From: an uncultured Corynebacterium sp.
GTDB lineage: Bacteria > Actinomycetota > Actinomycetes > Mycobacteriales > Mycobacteriaceae
DNA length: 7,961 bases
Assembly (NCBI GenBank): GCA_945631445.1
Contig: CALZCR010000061.1
Location: 1 to 7,961, forward strand
Direction: 5' to 3'
Shown here in pieces: positions 1-5,814 of this stretch (the first letter of the stretch is position 1; every line of letters starts with the position of its first letter). A model generated the notes under the pieces. The model was not told the DNA's origin. It was given only the letters and a program-made list of their open reading frames with translations, and searched no databases. The translations under genes were made by a program, and so were the position numbers.

Positions 1-857
1 CCACGGACGTGCTCTCGCTCAAGGAAGTCACCTCCGTCAACCAAGGCTTAGACCTGCTGCGCACCGGCCAGATCTCCTACCTGGACGTCGTGCCGGAGGA
101 GACGTCGGTGGCGGCCTACGAGCTGCTGCCGGAGACCCAGGTGCGGCTGATCGACGGCCCCGACCAACTGCAGCTGACCTTTTCGGTCACCTCCGAGCTC
201 CTGTCGGCGCCCGAGACCCGGGCGGAATTCGCCGGGCTCATCGACGTGCCCTTCCTCGCGCGCCAGGCCGCCGGCCGCAGCGCGGACCTCGCGGTGCCGG
301 AGCATGCCCCGCCCAGCGGGAAACCGCCGACCCTGCTGCAGGAGGCCACCGGCGAAAGACCCTTGCGAATCGCCGCCGACCCCGCCGACGACCAGGCCTC
401 CGCGGCGGCCCGCACCCTGGTCAACGTGCTCGCACGTGCCGGCGTCGCCGCCGAGCTAGTGTCCACGGACCTCATCGACGTGGCCGGTCGACGCCTGCCG
501 GCCGGCGACGTCGACGCCGTCGTCGCCTGGTCCCGCAACGACGGCACCCGCCCCACGGCGGTCTCGCCGTTGCTGTGCCCGGCCGACCCCGCGGATCCGC
601 GGTTGCGCAACTTCTCCGGCTATTGCGCGCCGGAGACCCAAGAAGCGCTCGCCGCATCCTTGGCCGGTGAGCTCGACGAGGAGCAGACCCAGGCGCTCCT
701 GCGCGCCGTCGCCCAAGCGGAGACACTGGTCGTGCCGCTGCTGAGCGAGCGTCGGGTCGTGGTGTTGGGGGAGGGTATCGTGGGCCCCGACCCAGACCTC
801 AACGCCTGGACGACGGGCCTCGGCGCGGCGTCCACCTGGAAGAGACAGGAATCATGA
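1..857 (+). CDS. lpqW: LpqW-like lipoprotein, C-terminal part (family 5 solute-binding fold), 5' end outside window
   Basis: About 284 residues of an open frame that enters from the left edge (in frame from base 3) and ends with TGA at 855-857. The text has the character of the C-terminal lobe of family 5 peptide-type solute-binding proteins (SLDLLRTGQISYLD-like start, alternating beta/alpha segments, a late hydrophobic stretch TLVVPLLSERRVVVLGEG). Position directly before mshB matches lpqW (Rv1166) in mycobacteria and its Corynebacterium orthologue, an exported lipoprotein known to steer lipomannan/lipoarabinomannan synthesis through the mannosyltransferase MptB rather than to import peptides. 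The signal peptide and lipobox would lie upstream and cannot be checked. Its stop overlaps the mshB start as ATGA, so the two are co-translated. A true peptide-binding protein is the alternative; the assignment to LpqW rests mainly on gene order. Confidence 0.7.
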   Translation, partial: TDVLSLKEVTSVNQGLDLLRTGQISYLDVVPEETSVAAYELLPETQVRLIDGPDQLQLTFSVTSELLSAPETRAEFAGLIDVPFLARQAAGRSADLAVPEHAPPSGKPPTLLQEATGERPLRIAADPADDQASAAARTLVNVLARAGVAAELVSTDLIDVAGRRLPAGDVDAVVAWSRNDGTRPTAVSPLLCPADPADPRLRNFSGYCAPETQEALAASLAGELDEEQTQALLRAVAQAETLVVPLLSERRVVVLGEGIVGPDPDLNAWTTGLGAASTWKRQES

Positions 858-1726
858 ACGAACTGAGCGGATACCGGATCGTCGCCGTCCACGCCCACCC
901 GGACGATGAAGCCATCACCACCGGCGGGGCGCTGGCGTATTTCGCCTCCCGCGGCGCGGACGTCACCGTGATCACCTGCACCCTCGGCGAGGAAGGCGAA
1001 GTGATCGGGGAGACCTACCGGCATTTGGTCAACGACGAGGCCGACCAACTCGGCGGCTTCCGCATCGGGGAACTTAACCGGGCCCTCGAGGTTCTCGGCG
1101 TGCGCGGCATCCAGCTCGGCGGGGCGGGGCGGTTCCGCGACTCCGGCATGGCCGGGTCCGCCGCCGCGGACAATCCGCGGGCCTTCGTCAACTCCGGCGA
1201 GGGGGCCGTCGATGAACTCACCGGGCTCTTCGAGCGGCTGCGCCCGCACCTGGTGCTCACCTACGGCCCCGACGGCGGTTACGGGCACCCGGACCACATC
1301 CGCGCCCACGAGATCACCCACGCCGCCGCCCGGCGCGTCCCGGTGCCCCGCATCCTGTGGGCGGTGCATTCCCGCGCCGAGCTGGATGAGGGGCTGGCGG
1401 CGATCGAGGGGATCCCCGTGGGGTGGCGCCGCTCCGGCGACGGCGAGCTGGCCGCCGTCGAGAAGGTCGACGCCTGGCTGGAGCTCGACGACGAGCTCTA
1501 CCACCGCAAGCGCGAAGCGATGCGGGCACACGCCACCCAGTTGTGGATCGCCGACGGCGGGATCTCGGCGACCAACCCGCAGGCGGCCTACGCCCAGGCG
1601 CCGGACGTGGTGTACGCGCTGTCCAACTTGATCGCCCAGCCGATCATGCGCCGCGAGCATTACCAGTTCGGCGCCGGGGTCCCGCTGGCCGGGACCACCG
1701 ACCTCCTGGCCGGAATCGAGCGCTAG
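854..1726 (+). CDS. mshB: N-acetyl-1-D-myo-inositol-2-amino-2-deoxy-alpha-D-glucopyranoside deacetylase MshB
   Basis: A 290-residue cytosolic zinc deacetylase of the PIG-L/LmbE family. It removes acetate from GlcNAc-Ins to give GlcN-Ins, the second dedicated step of mycothiol synthesis. The zinc motif AHPDDE is at residues 14-19 and the second metal motif GYGHPDH at 142-148; by comparison with the M. tuberculosis enzyme, His15, Asp18 and His148 bind zinc and Asp17 is the general base. Further MshB-like blocks are TCTLGEEGEVIG (41-52), DQLGGFRIGEL (64-74) and GGAGRFRDSGMAG (89-101); a C-terminal EHYQFGAG/TDLLAG end is also shared. The paralogue Mca (mycothiol S-conjugate amidase) has similar size, but sequence and neighbours favour MshB. 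The ATG overlaps the preceding TGA, with AGGA at 847-850 as ribosome site. No residue of the catalytic set is missing. Confidence 0.93.
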   Translation: MNELSGYRIVAVHAHPDDEAITTGGALAYFASRGADVTVITCTLGEEGEVIGETYRHLVNDEADQLGGFRIGELNRALEVLGVRGIQLGGAGRFRDSGMAGSAAADNPRAFVNSGEGAVDELTGLFERLRPHLVLTYGPDGGYGHPDHIRAHEITHAAARRVPVPRILWAVHSRAELDEGLAAIEGIPVGWRRSGDGELAAVEKVDAWLELDDELYHRKREAMRAHATQLWIADGGISATNPQAAYAQAPDVVYALSNLIAQPIMRREHYQFGAGVPLAGTTDLLAGIER

Positions 1727-2124
1727 TGGTCTCCGAGGACAGGGTCATCCGCACGGACTTCTCCCGTGGCGAGATGATCGGCGGGCTGGTGTGGCTGTCG
1801 TTGGCGGCGGCGCTGTCCGCCTTCCTGGAAGTGATGTACCTCGGCACCTGGCTCACCTTGCCGGACGGCACGCGGGTGGCCGCACCGTACACGATTATTA
1901 TTGCGTTCTTATTTAACGTCGTGCTCACACGCACCGCTAGGCTGTGGACGGACAGGGCAGGCGTCGCCGCCGTCCCCCTGTACGCTTGGGTCGCCACTTA
2001 CGCGGTGCTCGTCCTCGGGCCCGCAGTCAGCGGCGATCAATTAGTAGGAAATAACATTCGATCGATTCTGCTGCTCGCCGCGGGCGTGTCCGGTGGACTT
2101 TGGCCCATCATCCGGAAAAAATGA
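1726..2124 (+). CDS. Small four-helix membrane protein (Rv1171-like position), function unknown
   Basis: I do not recognise a function. The 132-residue product starts at a GTG whose first base is the last base of the mshB stop (TAGTG), a tight coupling that decides the start. Four hydrophobic segments are visible at about residues 18-39, 52-69, 80-100 and 110-129, with a short charged N-terminus (EDRVIRTDFSRGE) and an RKK C-terminus that suggests a cytoplasmic end. A small integral membrane gene in the same place between mshB and fdxC is conserved in actinobacteria (Rv1171 in M. tuberculosis). Two patches, about 1890-1920 and 2035-2070, use AT-rich codons (ATT, TTA, TTT, AAT, GTA) unlike the neighbours. 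Membership in the lpqW-mshB operon is clear; a role in mycothiol or envelope biology would only be a guess. Confidence 0.8.
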   Translation: MVSEDRVIRTDFSRGEMIGGLVWLSLAAALSAFLEVMYLGTWLTLPDGTRVAAPYTIIIAFLFNVVLTRTARLWTDRAGVAAVPLYAWVATYAVLVLGPAVSGDQLVGNNIRSILLLAAGVSGGLWPIIRKK

Positions 2125-2130
2125 CATACT
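2100..2130 (+). promoter_or_regulatory. Probable fdxC promoter (extended -10)
   Basis: At 2122-2130 the sequence TGACATACT reads as an extended -10 element: TG, one base, then CATACT (4 of 6 matches to TATAAT). A weak -35-like TTGGCC lies at 2100-2105 with a long 19-base spacer, so the extended TG probably matters more. Transcription would begin near 2136-2138, giving a leader of about 40 bases with GGAG at 2170-2173 before the fdxC ATG. The element overlaps the last codons of the upstream membrane-protein gene. Read-through from the lpqW-mshB operon is also possible. Confidence 0.4.
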
Positions 2131-2138
2131 GTCTGTCA
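2122..2138. promoter_or_regulatory. 17-bp near-perfect dyad over the fdxC -10 region, candidate operator
   Basis: TGACAtACtGTcTGTCA: arms TGACA (2122-2126) and TGTCA (2134-2138) plus inner AC/GT pairs, so 7 of 8 base pairs around the centre at 2130 are complementary. It covers the proposed -10 element and the expected start point of transcription, where a bound repressor would block initiation. It does not match the corynebacterial LexA or DtxR boxes as I know them, and it is not the McbR spacing. No regulator can be named. Confidence 0.35.
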
Positions 2139-2178
2139 CTCCCGCACCCAGCACAAAGACAGGAGACACGGAGATCTC

Positions 2179-2511
2179 ATGACTTACATCATTGCCCAAC
2201 CCTGCGTTGACGTCCTCGACCGCTCGTGCGTCGAGGAATGCCCCGTCGACTGCATTTATGAGGGCAAGCGCATGCTCTACATCCATCCTGACGAGTGCGT
2301 GGACTGCGGCGCCTGCGAGCCCGCCTGCCCGGTTGAGGCGATTTTCTACGAGGACGACACCCCGGACGAGTGGGAGGAGTACTACGACGTCAACGTGGCC
2401 TTCTTCGACGAGCTCGGCTCCCCGGGCGGCGCCGCCGCGTCCGGCCCGCTGGACTTCGACCACCCGACGATCGCCGCTCTGCCCCCGCAGAACCAAGACG
2501 TCGAGCTCTAA
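2179..2511 (+). CDS. fdxC: Seven-iron ferredoxin (3Fe-4S/4Fe-4S), FdxC
   Basis: A 110-residue soluble electron carrier. The cysteine pattern is that of 7Fe ferredoxins of the Azotobacter FdI type: Cys9, Cys17 and Cys50 for the 3Fe-4S cluster; Cys21, Cys40, Cys43 and Cys46 for the 4Fe-4S cluster; and the usual extra Cys25. Motifs CVEECPVDC (17-25) and CVDCGACEPACP (40-51) are intact. The rest (55-110) is the acidic tail usual in actinobacterial members, rich in Asp and Glu early on (EDDTPDEWEEYYD). Length fits FdxC of mycobacteria and corynebacteria. ATG at 2179 has GGAG at 2170-2173 and AGGAGA at 2161-2166. The gene precedes dapC by three bases and in the same frame. Its electron partner is not shown by the context; DapC itself needs no ferredoxin, so the pairing is a conserved neighbourhood rather than a known complex. 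Confidence 0.93.
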   Translation: MTYIIAQPCVDVLDRSCVEECPVDCIYEGKRMLYIHPDECVDCGACEPACPVEAIFYEDDTPDEWEEYYDVNVAFFDELGSPGGAAASGPLDFDHPTIAALPPQNQDVEL

Positions 2512-2514
2512 GCC

Positions 2515-3627
2515 TTGGCTACGCGAACGCCGTTGGGGGAGCGGCTGCCTGACTTTCCCTGGGACACCCTGACCGGGGCGAAGGACACCGCTGCCGCGCA
2601 CCCGGACGGCATCGTGGATCTCTCGGTCGGCACCCCCGTCGACGCCGTGGCACCTGGCATCCAGCTGGCTCTGGCGGAAGCAGCCGGCGACCCCGGTTAT
2701 CCGCCGACCACCGGATCGCCGCAGCTGCGGGAGGCGATCGCCGACTGGCTCAGCCGCCGCTACGGGGTAACGGACGTGACCGCGGACGCCGTGTTGGCGG
2801 TGGCCGGCACGAAAGAGGCCATCGCCACCCTGCCCACGTTGCTGGGGATCCGCGGCGGCACGGTCGTCATCCCGGAGATCGCCTACCCGACCTACGAGGT
2901 CGCGGCGACCCTGGCGGAGTGCCGTACGCTGCGCTCCGACTCGTTGCTGAAGGTCGGTCCGGCCACCCCGGACCTGATGTTCATCAATTCTCCCTCCAAC
3001 CCCACCGGCAAGGTGCTGGGCGTCGAGCACCTGCGCAAGGTCGTGGGGTGGGCGCGCAGCCGCGGGGTCATCCTCGTCGCGGACGAATGCTACATCGGCT
3101 TGGGCTGGGACGACGAGAACGTGCCGCTGTCCATCCTCGACCCGCGCGTCAACGACGGCGACCTGACTGGGCTGATCGCGGTGCATTCGCTGTCGAAGTC
3201 TTCCAACCTGGCCAGCTACCGCGCCGGTTTCCTGGCGGGTGATCCCACGTTGATCGCGGAGCTGACCGGGGTGCGCAAGCACCTGGGGCTCATGGTGCCG
3301 GGCCCGATCCAGCACGCCATGATCGCCGCCTTGCACGACGACGACCAAGAGCACCTGCAGAAGCTGCGCTACGCCACGCGTCGCGCGAAGCTGTTGTCGG
3401 CGCTGCTCAAAGCCGGTTTCCGCGTCGACGACTCCGAGGCGGGGCTCTACTTGTGGGCCACCCGCGGGGAGTCGGGCCGCGACACGGTGGCGTGGCTGGC
3501 CGAGCGCGGCATTTTGGTGGCCCCGGGCGATTTCTACGGGCCGCATTCCGGCGAGCACGTGCGTGTCTCGCTGACCGCCACGGACGAGCGCATCGACGCC
3601 GCCGCCCAGCGACTCCGTGCCGGCTGA
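2515..3627 (+). CDS. dapC: N-succinyl-L,L-diaminopimelate:2-oxoglutarate aminotransferase DapC
   Basis: A 370-residue fold-type I PLP aminotransferase. In the succinylase branch of lysine/meso-diaminopimelate synthesis it transfers an amino group from glutamate to N-succinyl-2-amino-6-ketopimelate; the product feeds peptidoglycan and lysine. Visible signatures: IAYPTYE (122-128), NSPSNPTGK (158-166, Asn162 facing PLP), ADECY (189-193, Asp190 to the pyridine nitrogen), SLSKSSN with the Schiff-base lysine Lys228, Arg236 in the phosphate region, and a C-terminal HVRVSLT carrying the substrate-carboxylate arginine. It closely resembles C. glutamicum DapC over its whole length, including the N-terminal RTPL...LPDFPWD text, which supports the TTG start at 2515. 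The Shine-Dalgarno sequence is weak (GAG near 2503), so translation probably depends on coupling to fdxC. The companion genes dapD (full length) and dapE are not in the window. Confidence 0.92.
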   Translation: MATRTPLGERLPDFPWDTLTGAKDTAAAHPDGIVDLSVGTPVDAVAPGIQLALAEAAGDPGYPPTTGSPQLREAIADWLSRRYGVTDVTADAVLAVAGTKEAIATLPTLLGIRGGTVVIPEIAYPTYEVAATLAECRTLRSDSLLKVGPATPDLMFINSPSNPTGKVLGVEHLRKVVGWARSRGVILVADECYIGLGWDDENVPLSILDPRVNDGDLTGLIAVHSLSKSSNLASYRAGFLAGDPTLIAELTGVRKHLGLMVPGPIQHAMIAALHDDDQEHLQKLRYATRRAKLLSALLKAGFRVDDSEAGLYLWATRGESGRDTVAWLAERGILVAPGDFYGPHSGEHVRVSLTATDERIDAAAQRLRAG

Positions 3628-4465
3628 GCGTGCTGACGGCCGCCCGCCCGCCCGCGACGGCCTCACCGCCGTGCGCACGGTGTTGCGCGGCACGGTCTCG
3701 GACGGCGAGTTCTTCGCCGCCCGGGCCGGCGACTCGCCCTACCGCCCCGGCGAGCTGATCGCCCCCGGCACGGCCTTAGCTCGTCCCGTCCCGGCGTGGA
3801 CGTTTCCAGCGGTGCCCGCAGAACCGCCGATCCCCTTCGACTACGAGGTGCTCCATGTCGACGAGGAGCTCATCGTCGTGGACAAACCGCATTTTCTGCC
3901 GACGACCAGCAACGGCCGCATCGTCCGGGAAACCGTGCAGACGCGCCTGCGCCGCGACTTCGGCGAGGACGTCACCCCGCTGCACCGCCTGGACCGGCTC
4001 ACCGCCGGGGTGGTGGTGTGTTCCCGGCGCCCGGCGACCCGCGGCGCCTATCAGCGACTCTTCCAGGACCGGAAAGTGCGCAAACGCTACCTCGCGCGCA
4101 CGGTGACGGCGCTGGGCCAGCCCACGTGGCGGGAGCTGTCGATGCCGATGCGTAAACGGCCGGGCGCGCGATCGGTGGTCGTCGACGAGGAGGGCACGAT
4201 GACCGTCACCCGTCTGCGCGGAGCCGCCGACGTCGTGGAACTGGAGCCGGTGACGGGGCACACCCACCAGCTGCGGGTAGTGCTGGCCCAGCTCGGGGCG
4301 CCGATCGTCGGCGACGACGTGTACCCGCACGATGTCGGCCTCCAGCTGCGTGACTATTCTTCTCCGCTGCACCTGCTGGCCACGGGCGTGGAGTTCACGG
4401 ACCCGGTCGACGGTCGTAAGCGTGCCTTTACGTCTTTGCGGGGGCTACCGGCTAACCTTGATTGA
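3617..4465 (+). CDS. RluA-family RNA pseudouridine synthase
   Basis: A 282-residue protein that would isomerise uridines in rRNA or tRNA to pseudouridine. The family motif II HRLDRLTAG is at 123-131 with catalytic Asp126; RKRYLA at 155-160 supplies the conserved tyrosine and basic residues, and GHTHQLRVVLAQLGAPIVGD at 214-233 the C-terminal motif with the conserved leucine/arginine region. LIVVDKPHFLPT (85-96) is the usual 'VVDKP' strand. No S4 domain is evident in the first 75 residues, which is common in actinobacterial members. The GTG start at 3617 lies inside the end of dapC (11-base overlap); I prefer it because PARDGLTAVR near the N-terminus resembles homologues. The exact RNA target cannot be read from sequence. 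Co-transcription with dapC is likely. Confidence 0.85.
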   Translation: MPAERADGRPPARDGLTAVRTVLRGTVSDGEFFAARAGDSPYRPGELIAPGTALARPVPAWTFPAVPAEPPIPFDYEVLHVDEELIVVDKPHFLPTTSNGRIVRETVQTRLRRDFGEDVTPLHRLDRLTAGVVVCSRRPATRGAYQRLFQDRKVRKRYLARTVTALGQPTWRELSMPMRKRPGARSVVVDEEGTMTVTRLRGAADVVELEPVTGHTHQLRVVLAQLGAPIVGDDVYPHDVGLQLRDYSSPLHLLATGVEFTDPVDGRKRAFTSLRGLPANLD

Positions 4466-4498
4466 TTACAGCTACGCCAGGCAAGGGGAGGACGCGGC

Positions 4499-5092
4499 AT
4501 GGGAGAATCGGGCTCCACTGCGGTGAAAAAGAAGTTCAGCACCGTGGACATGCTCTCCACTTTGCGGCAGTTTTTCATGTTCGGCATCGTCGGCGGATCC
4601 GGCACCCTGGTCAACCTCCTCGTCGTGTACGTGGTCACCAGGATGCTGCTGAGCGGCGCGGGCCTGGTGCCGGAAGACGTGGTCTTCGGTCTGCCGGGCA
4701 CGCCATGGAACATCCGCTGGTACCACGTGATCATGACGATCGCGTTTCTGGTGGCGAACACCTGGAACTATCAGCTCAACCGCTCCTGGACTTTCCGCGG
4801 GGTCACCAAACGTAGCTGGTGGCGGGGATTCTTCCCGTTCTTGGCCACCGGCTTCTTCGCGTTTTTGGTCAGCCAGTTGGCGGCCACGCTGATGATGAAC
4901 CCGACGTCGCCGGTGGCGTTGCCGGACGAGATCTTCGACAATTCCACCGGGCTGCGGACGAAGTTCTATTGGGCGGCGGCGATCTCCGTGCTCGTGGCGA
5001 TGCCGGTGAACTTCGTCATCAACAAGCTCTGGACCTTCCGGAAACCCAAAGTCGTGGTGGTCCAGGAAAGCATGCCGGCCCCGCAGGAATAG
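4499..5092 (+). CDS. GtrA-family four-helix membrane protein
   Basis: A 197-residue integral membrane protein of the GtrA family, whose members help move or use polyprenyl-phosphate-linked sugars in cell-wall polysaccharide glycosylation. Helices are at about 24-52, 73-95, 108-132 and 155-175. Each half ends with the same signature: NYQLNRSWTFR at 90-100 and NFVINKLWTFR at 171-181. This internal repeat is the best family evidence. It is longer than the typical 120-150 residues because of two outward or inward loops (about 53-72 and 133-154) and a short N-terminal extension. ATG at 4499 follows a strong GGGGAGG (4485-4491). The 33-base gap after the pseudouridine synthase gene shows no clear terminator. 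In actinobacteria such proteins are linked to arabinogalactan or lipoglycan assembly; the specific lipid substrate here is unknown. Confidence 0.85.
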   Translation: MGESGSTAVKKKFSTVDMLSTLRQFFMFGIVGGSGTLVNLLVVYVVTRMLLSGAGLVPEDVVFGLPGTPWNIRWYHVIMTIAFLVANTWNYQLNRSWTFRGVTKRSWWRGFFPFLATGFFAFLVSQLAATLMMNPTSPVALPDEIFDNSTGLRTKFYWAAAISVLVAMPVNFVINKLWTFRKPKVVVVQESMPAPQE

Positions 5093-5134
5093 TCCGCGGC
5101 CTCCGGACGTTGATTCTGGTGACGCGACAACAAC

Positions 5135-5140
5135 AGGAGG
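5135..5140 (+). promoter_or_regulatory. Strong ribosome binding site fixing the GTG start of the oxidoreductase gene
   Basis: AGGAGG ends five bases before GTG at 5146. The neighbouring out-of-frame GTG at 5144 is followed directly by TGA, so 5146 is the only sensible start. The intergenic stretch 5093-5145 shows no convincing promoter or terminator. Confidence 0.75.
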
Positions 5141-5145
5141 TTTGT

Positions 5146-5814
5146 GTGAAGATCGGAATTCTCGGCGCAGGCAAAGTGGGCACGATCCTGGCCCGCCTGA
5201 CGGTGGAGGCCGGGTACGAGACCTACCTGGCGGCCTCCGGCGACCCCGCCGACATCGAGTTGATCGCCAGCGTGCTCGCCCCCGGGGCCACGACCGCGAC
5301 CAGCGCGCACGCCGCAGAGCAAGCGGATGTGGTCATCGTGGCCATCCCGCTGCACAAGCACGGCACCCTGCCCGTCGAGCAGCTGCGCGGAAAAATCGTC
5401 GTCGACGCCATGAACTACTGGTGGGAGACCGACGGGCGCGACAGCCCCTTCGCCGCGGCGGACGCCTCCACCAGCGAATTCATCCAGTCCCAGCTGCCGG
5501 ACTCCACCGTGGTCAAGGCCTTCAACCACATGGGCTACCACGACCTCGACGAACTGGGCCGCCCCGCCGGGGACCCTGATCGCCGGGCGATCGCCGTCGC
5601 GGGGCCGCGCGACGCCGGCGAGACCGTGACGGGGCTGATCGACGACGTCGGCTTCGATCCGCTCTATATCGGCGGGCTGGCCGAGGGAGTGCGCCTGCAG
5701 CCGTTCAGCTCCGCTTTCGGGGCCAACGGCACCCGCGCCGAGCTCGCTGAAATCATAGAAAAATTCCCCGCCACCGAACGGGGCAGGGAAGTGTGGGAGG
5801 CGTTGGGACGCTAA
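5146..5814 (+). CDS. NAD(P)-binding oxidoreductase, F420:NADP oxidoreductase (F420_oxidored) family
   Basis: A 222-residue cytosolic Rossmann protein. The dinucleotide motif GILGAGKVG is at 4-12 (GAGKVG, 7-12), followed by VVIVAIPLHKHG (62-73), KIVVDAMNYWW (83-93), VVKAFNHMG (122-130) and GFDPLYIGGL (159-168), the order seen in the NADPH-dependent F420 reductase family and in related dinucleotide-binding proteins. At the end of the second strand, AASGD (29-33) lacks the Ser-Arg pair that grips the 2'-phosphate of NADP in archaeal F420:NADP oxidoreductases, so NADP preference is uncertain. Corynebacteria are generally regarded as not using F420, so 'F420 reductase' should not be taken literally. 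It follows gtrA by 53 bases. Its TAA overlaps the stop of the convergent minus-strand gene. Substrate unknown. Confidence 0.75.
   Translation: MKIGILGAGKVGTILARLTVEAGYETYLAASGDPADIELIASVLAPGATTATSAHAAEQADVVIVAIPLHKHGTLPVEQLRGKIVVDAMNYWWETDGRDSPFAAADASTSEFIQSQLPDSTVVKAFNHMGYHDLDELGRPAGDPDRRAIAVAGPRDAGETVTGLIDDVGFDPLYIGGLAEGVRLQPFSSAFGANGTRAELAEIIEKFPATERGREVWEALGR

Noticed and set aside
620..1660. Long minus-strand frame opposite mshB
   Set aside because: Shadow of mshB codon bias; the composition has no recognisable motifs.
2041..3693. A 550-codon open frame on the minus strand opposite fdxC and dapC
   Set aside because: It is antisense to two clearly identified genes, its product is low-complexity and rich in Arg, Gly, Ala and Val, and it has no family signature; long antisense frames are expected at this GC content.
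4442..4460. GGCTAACCT upstream of gtrA as a DtxR iron box
   Set aside because: Only one half matches the 19-bp consensus; the left half has almost no matches, and it lies inside the end of the pseudouridine synthase gene.
5092..5108. GTCCG-loop-CGGAC hairpin after gtrA as a terminator
   Set aside because: Only a 5-bp stem with a 7-base loop and no T-run after it; too weak to separate gtrA from the next gene.
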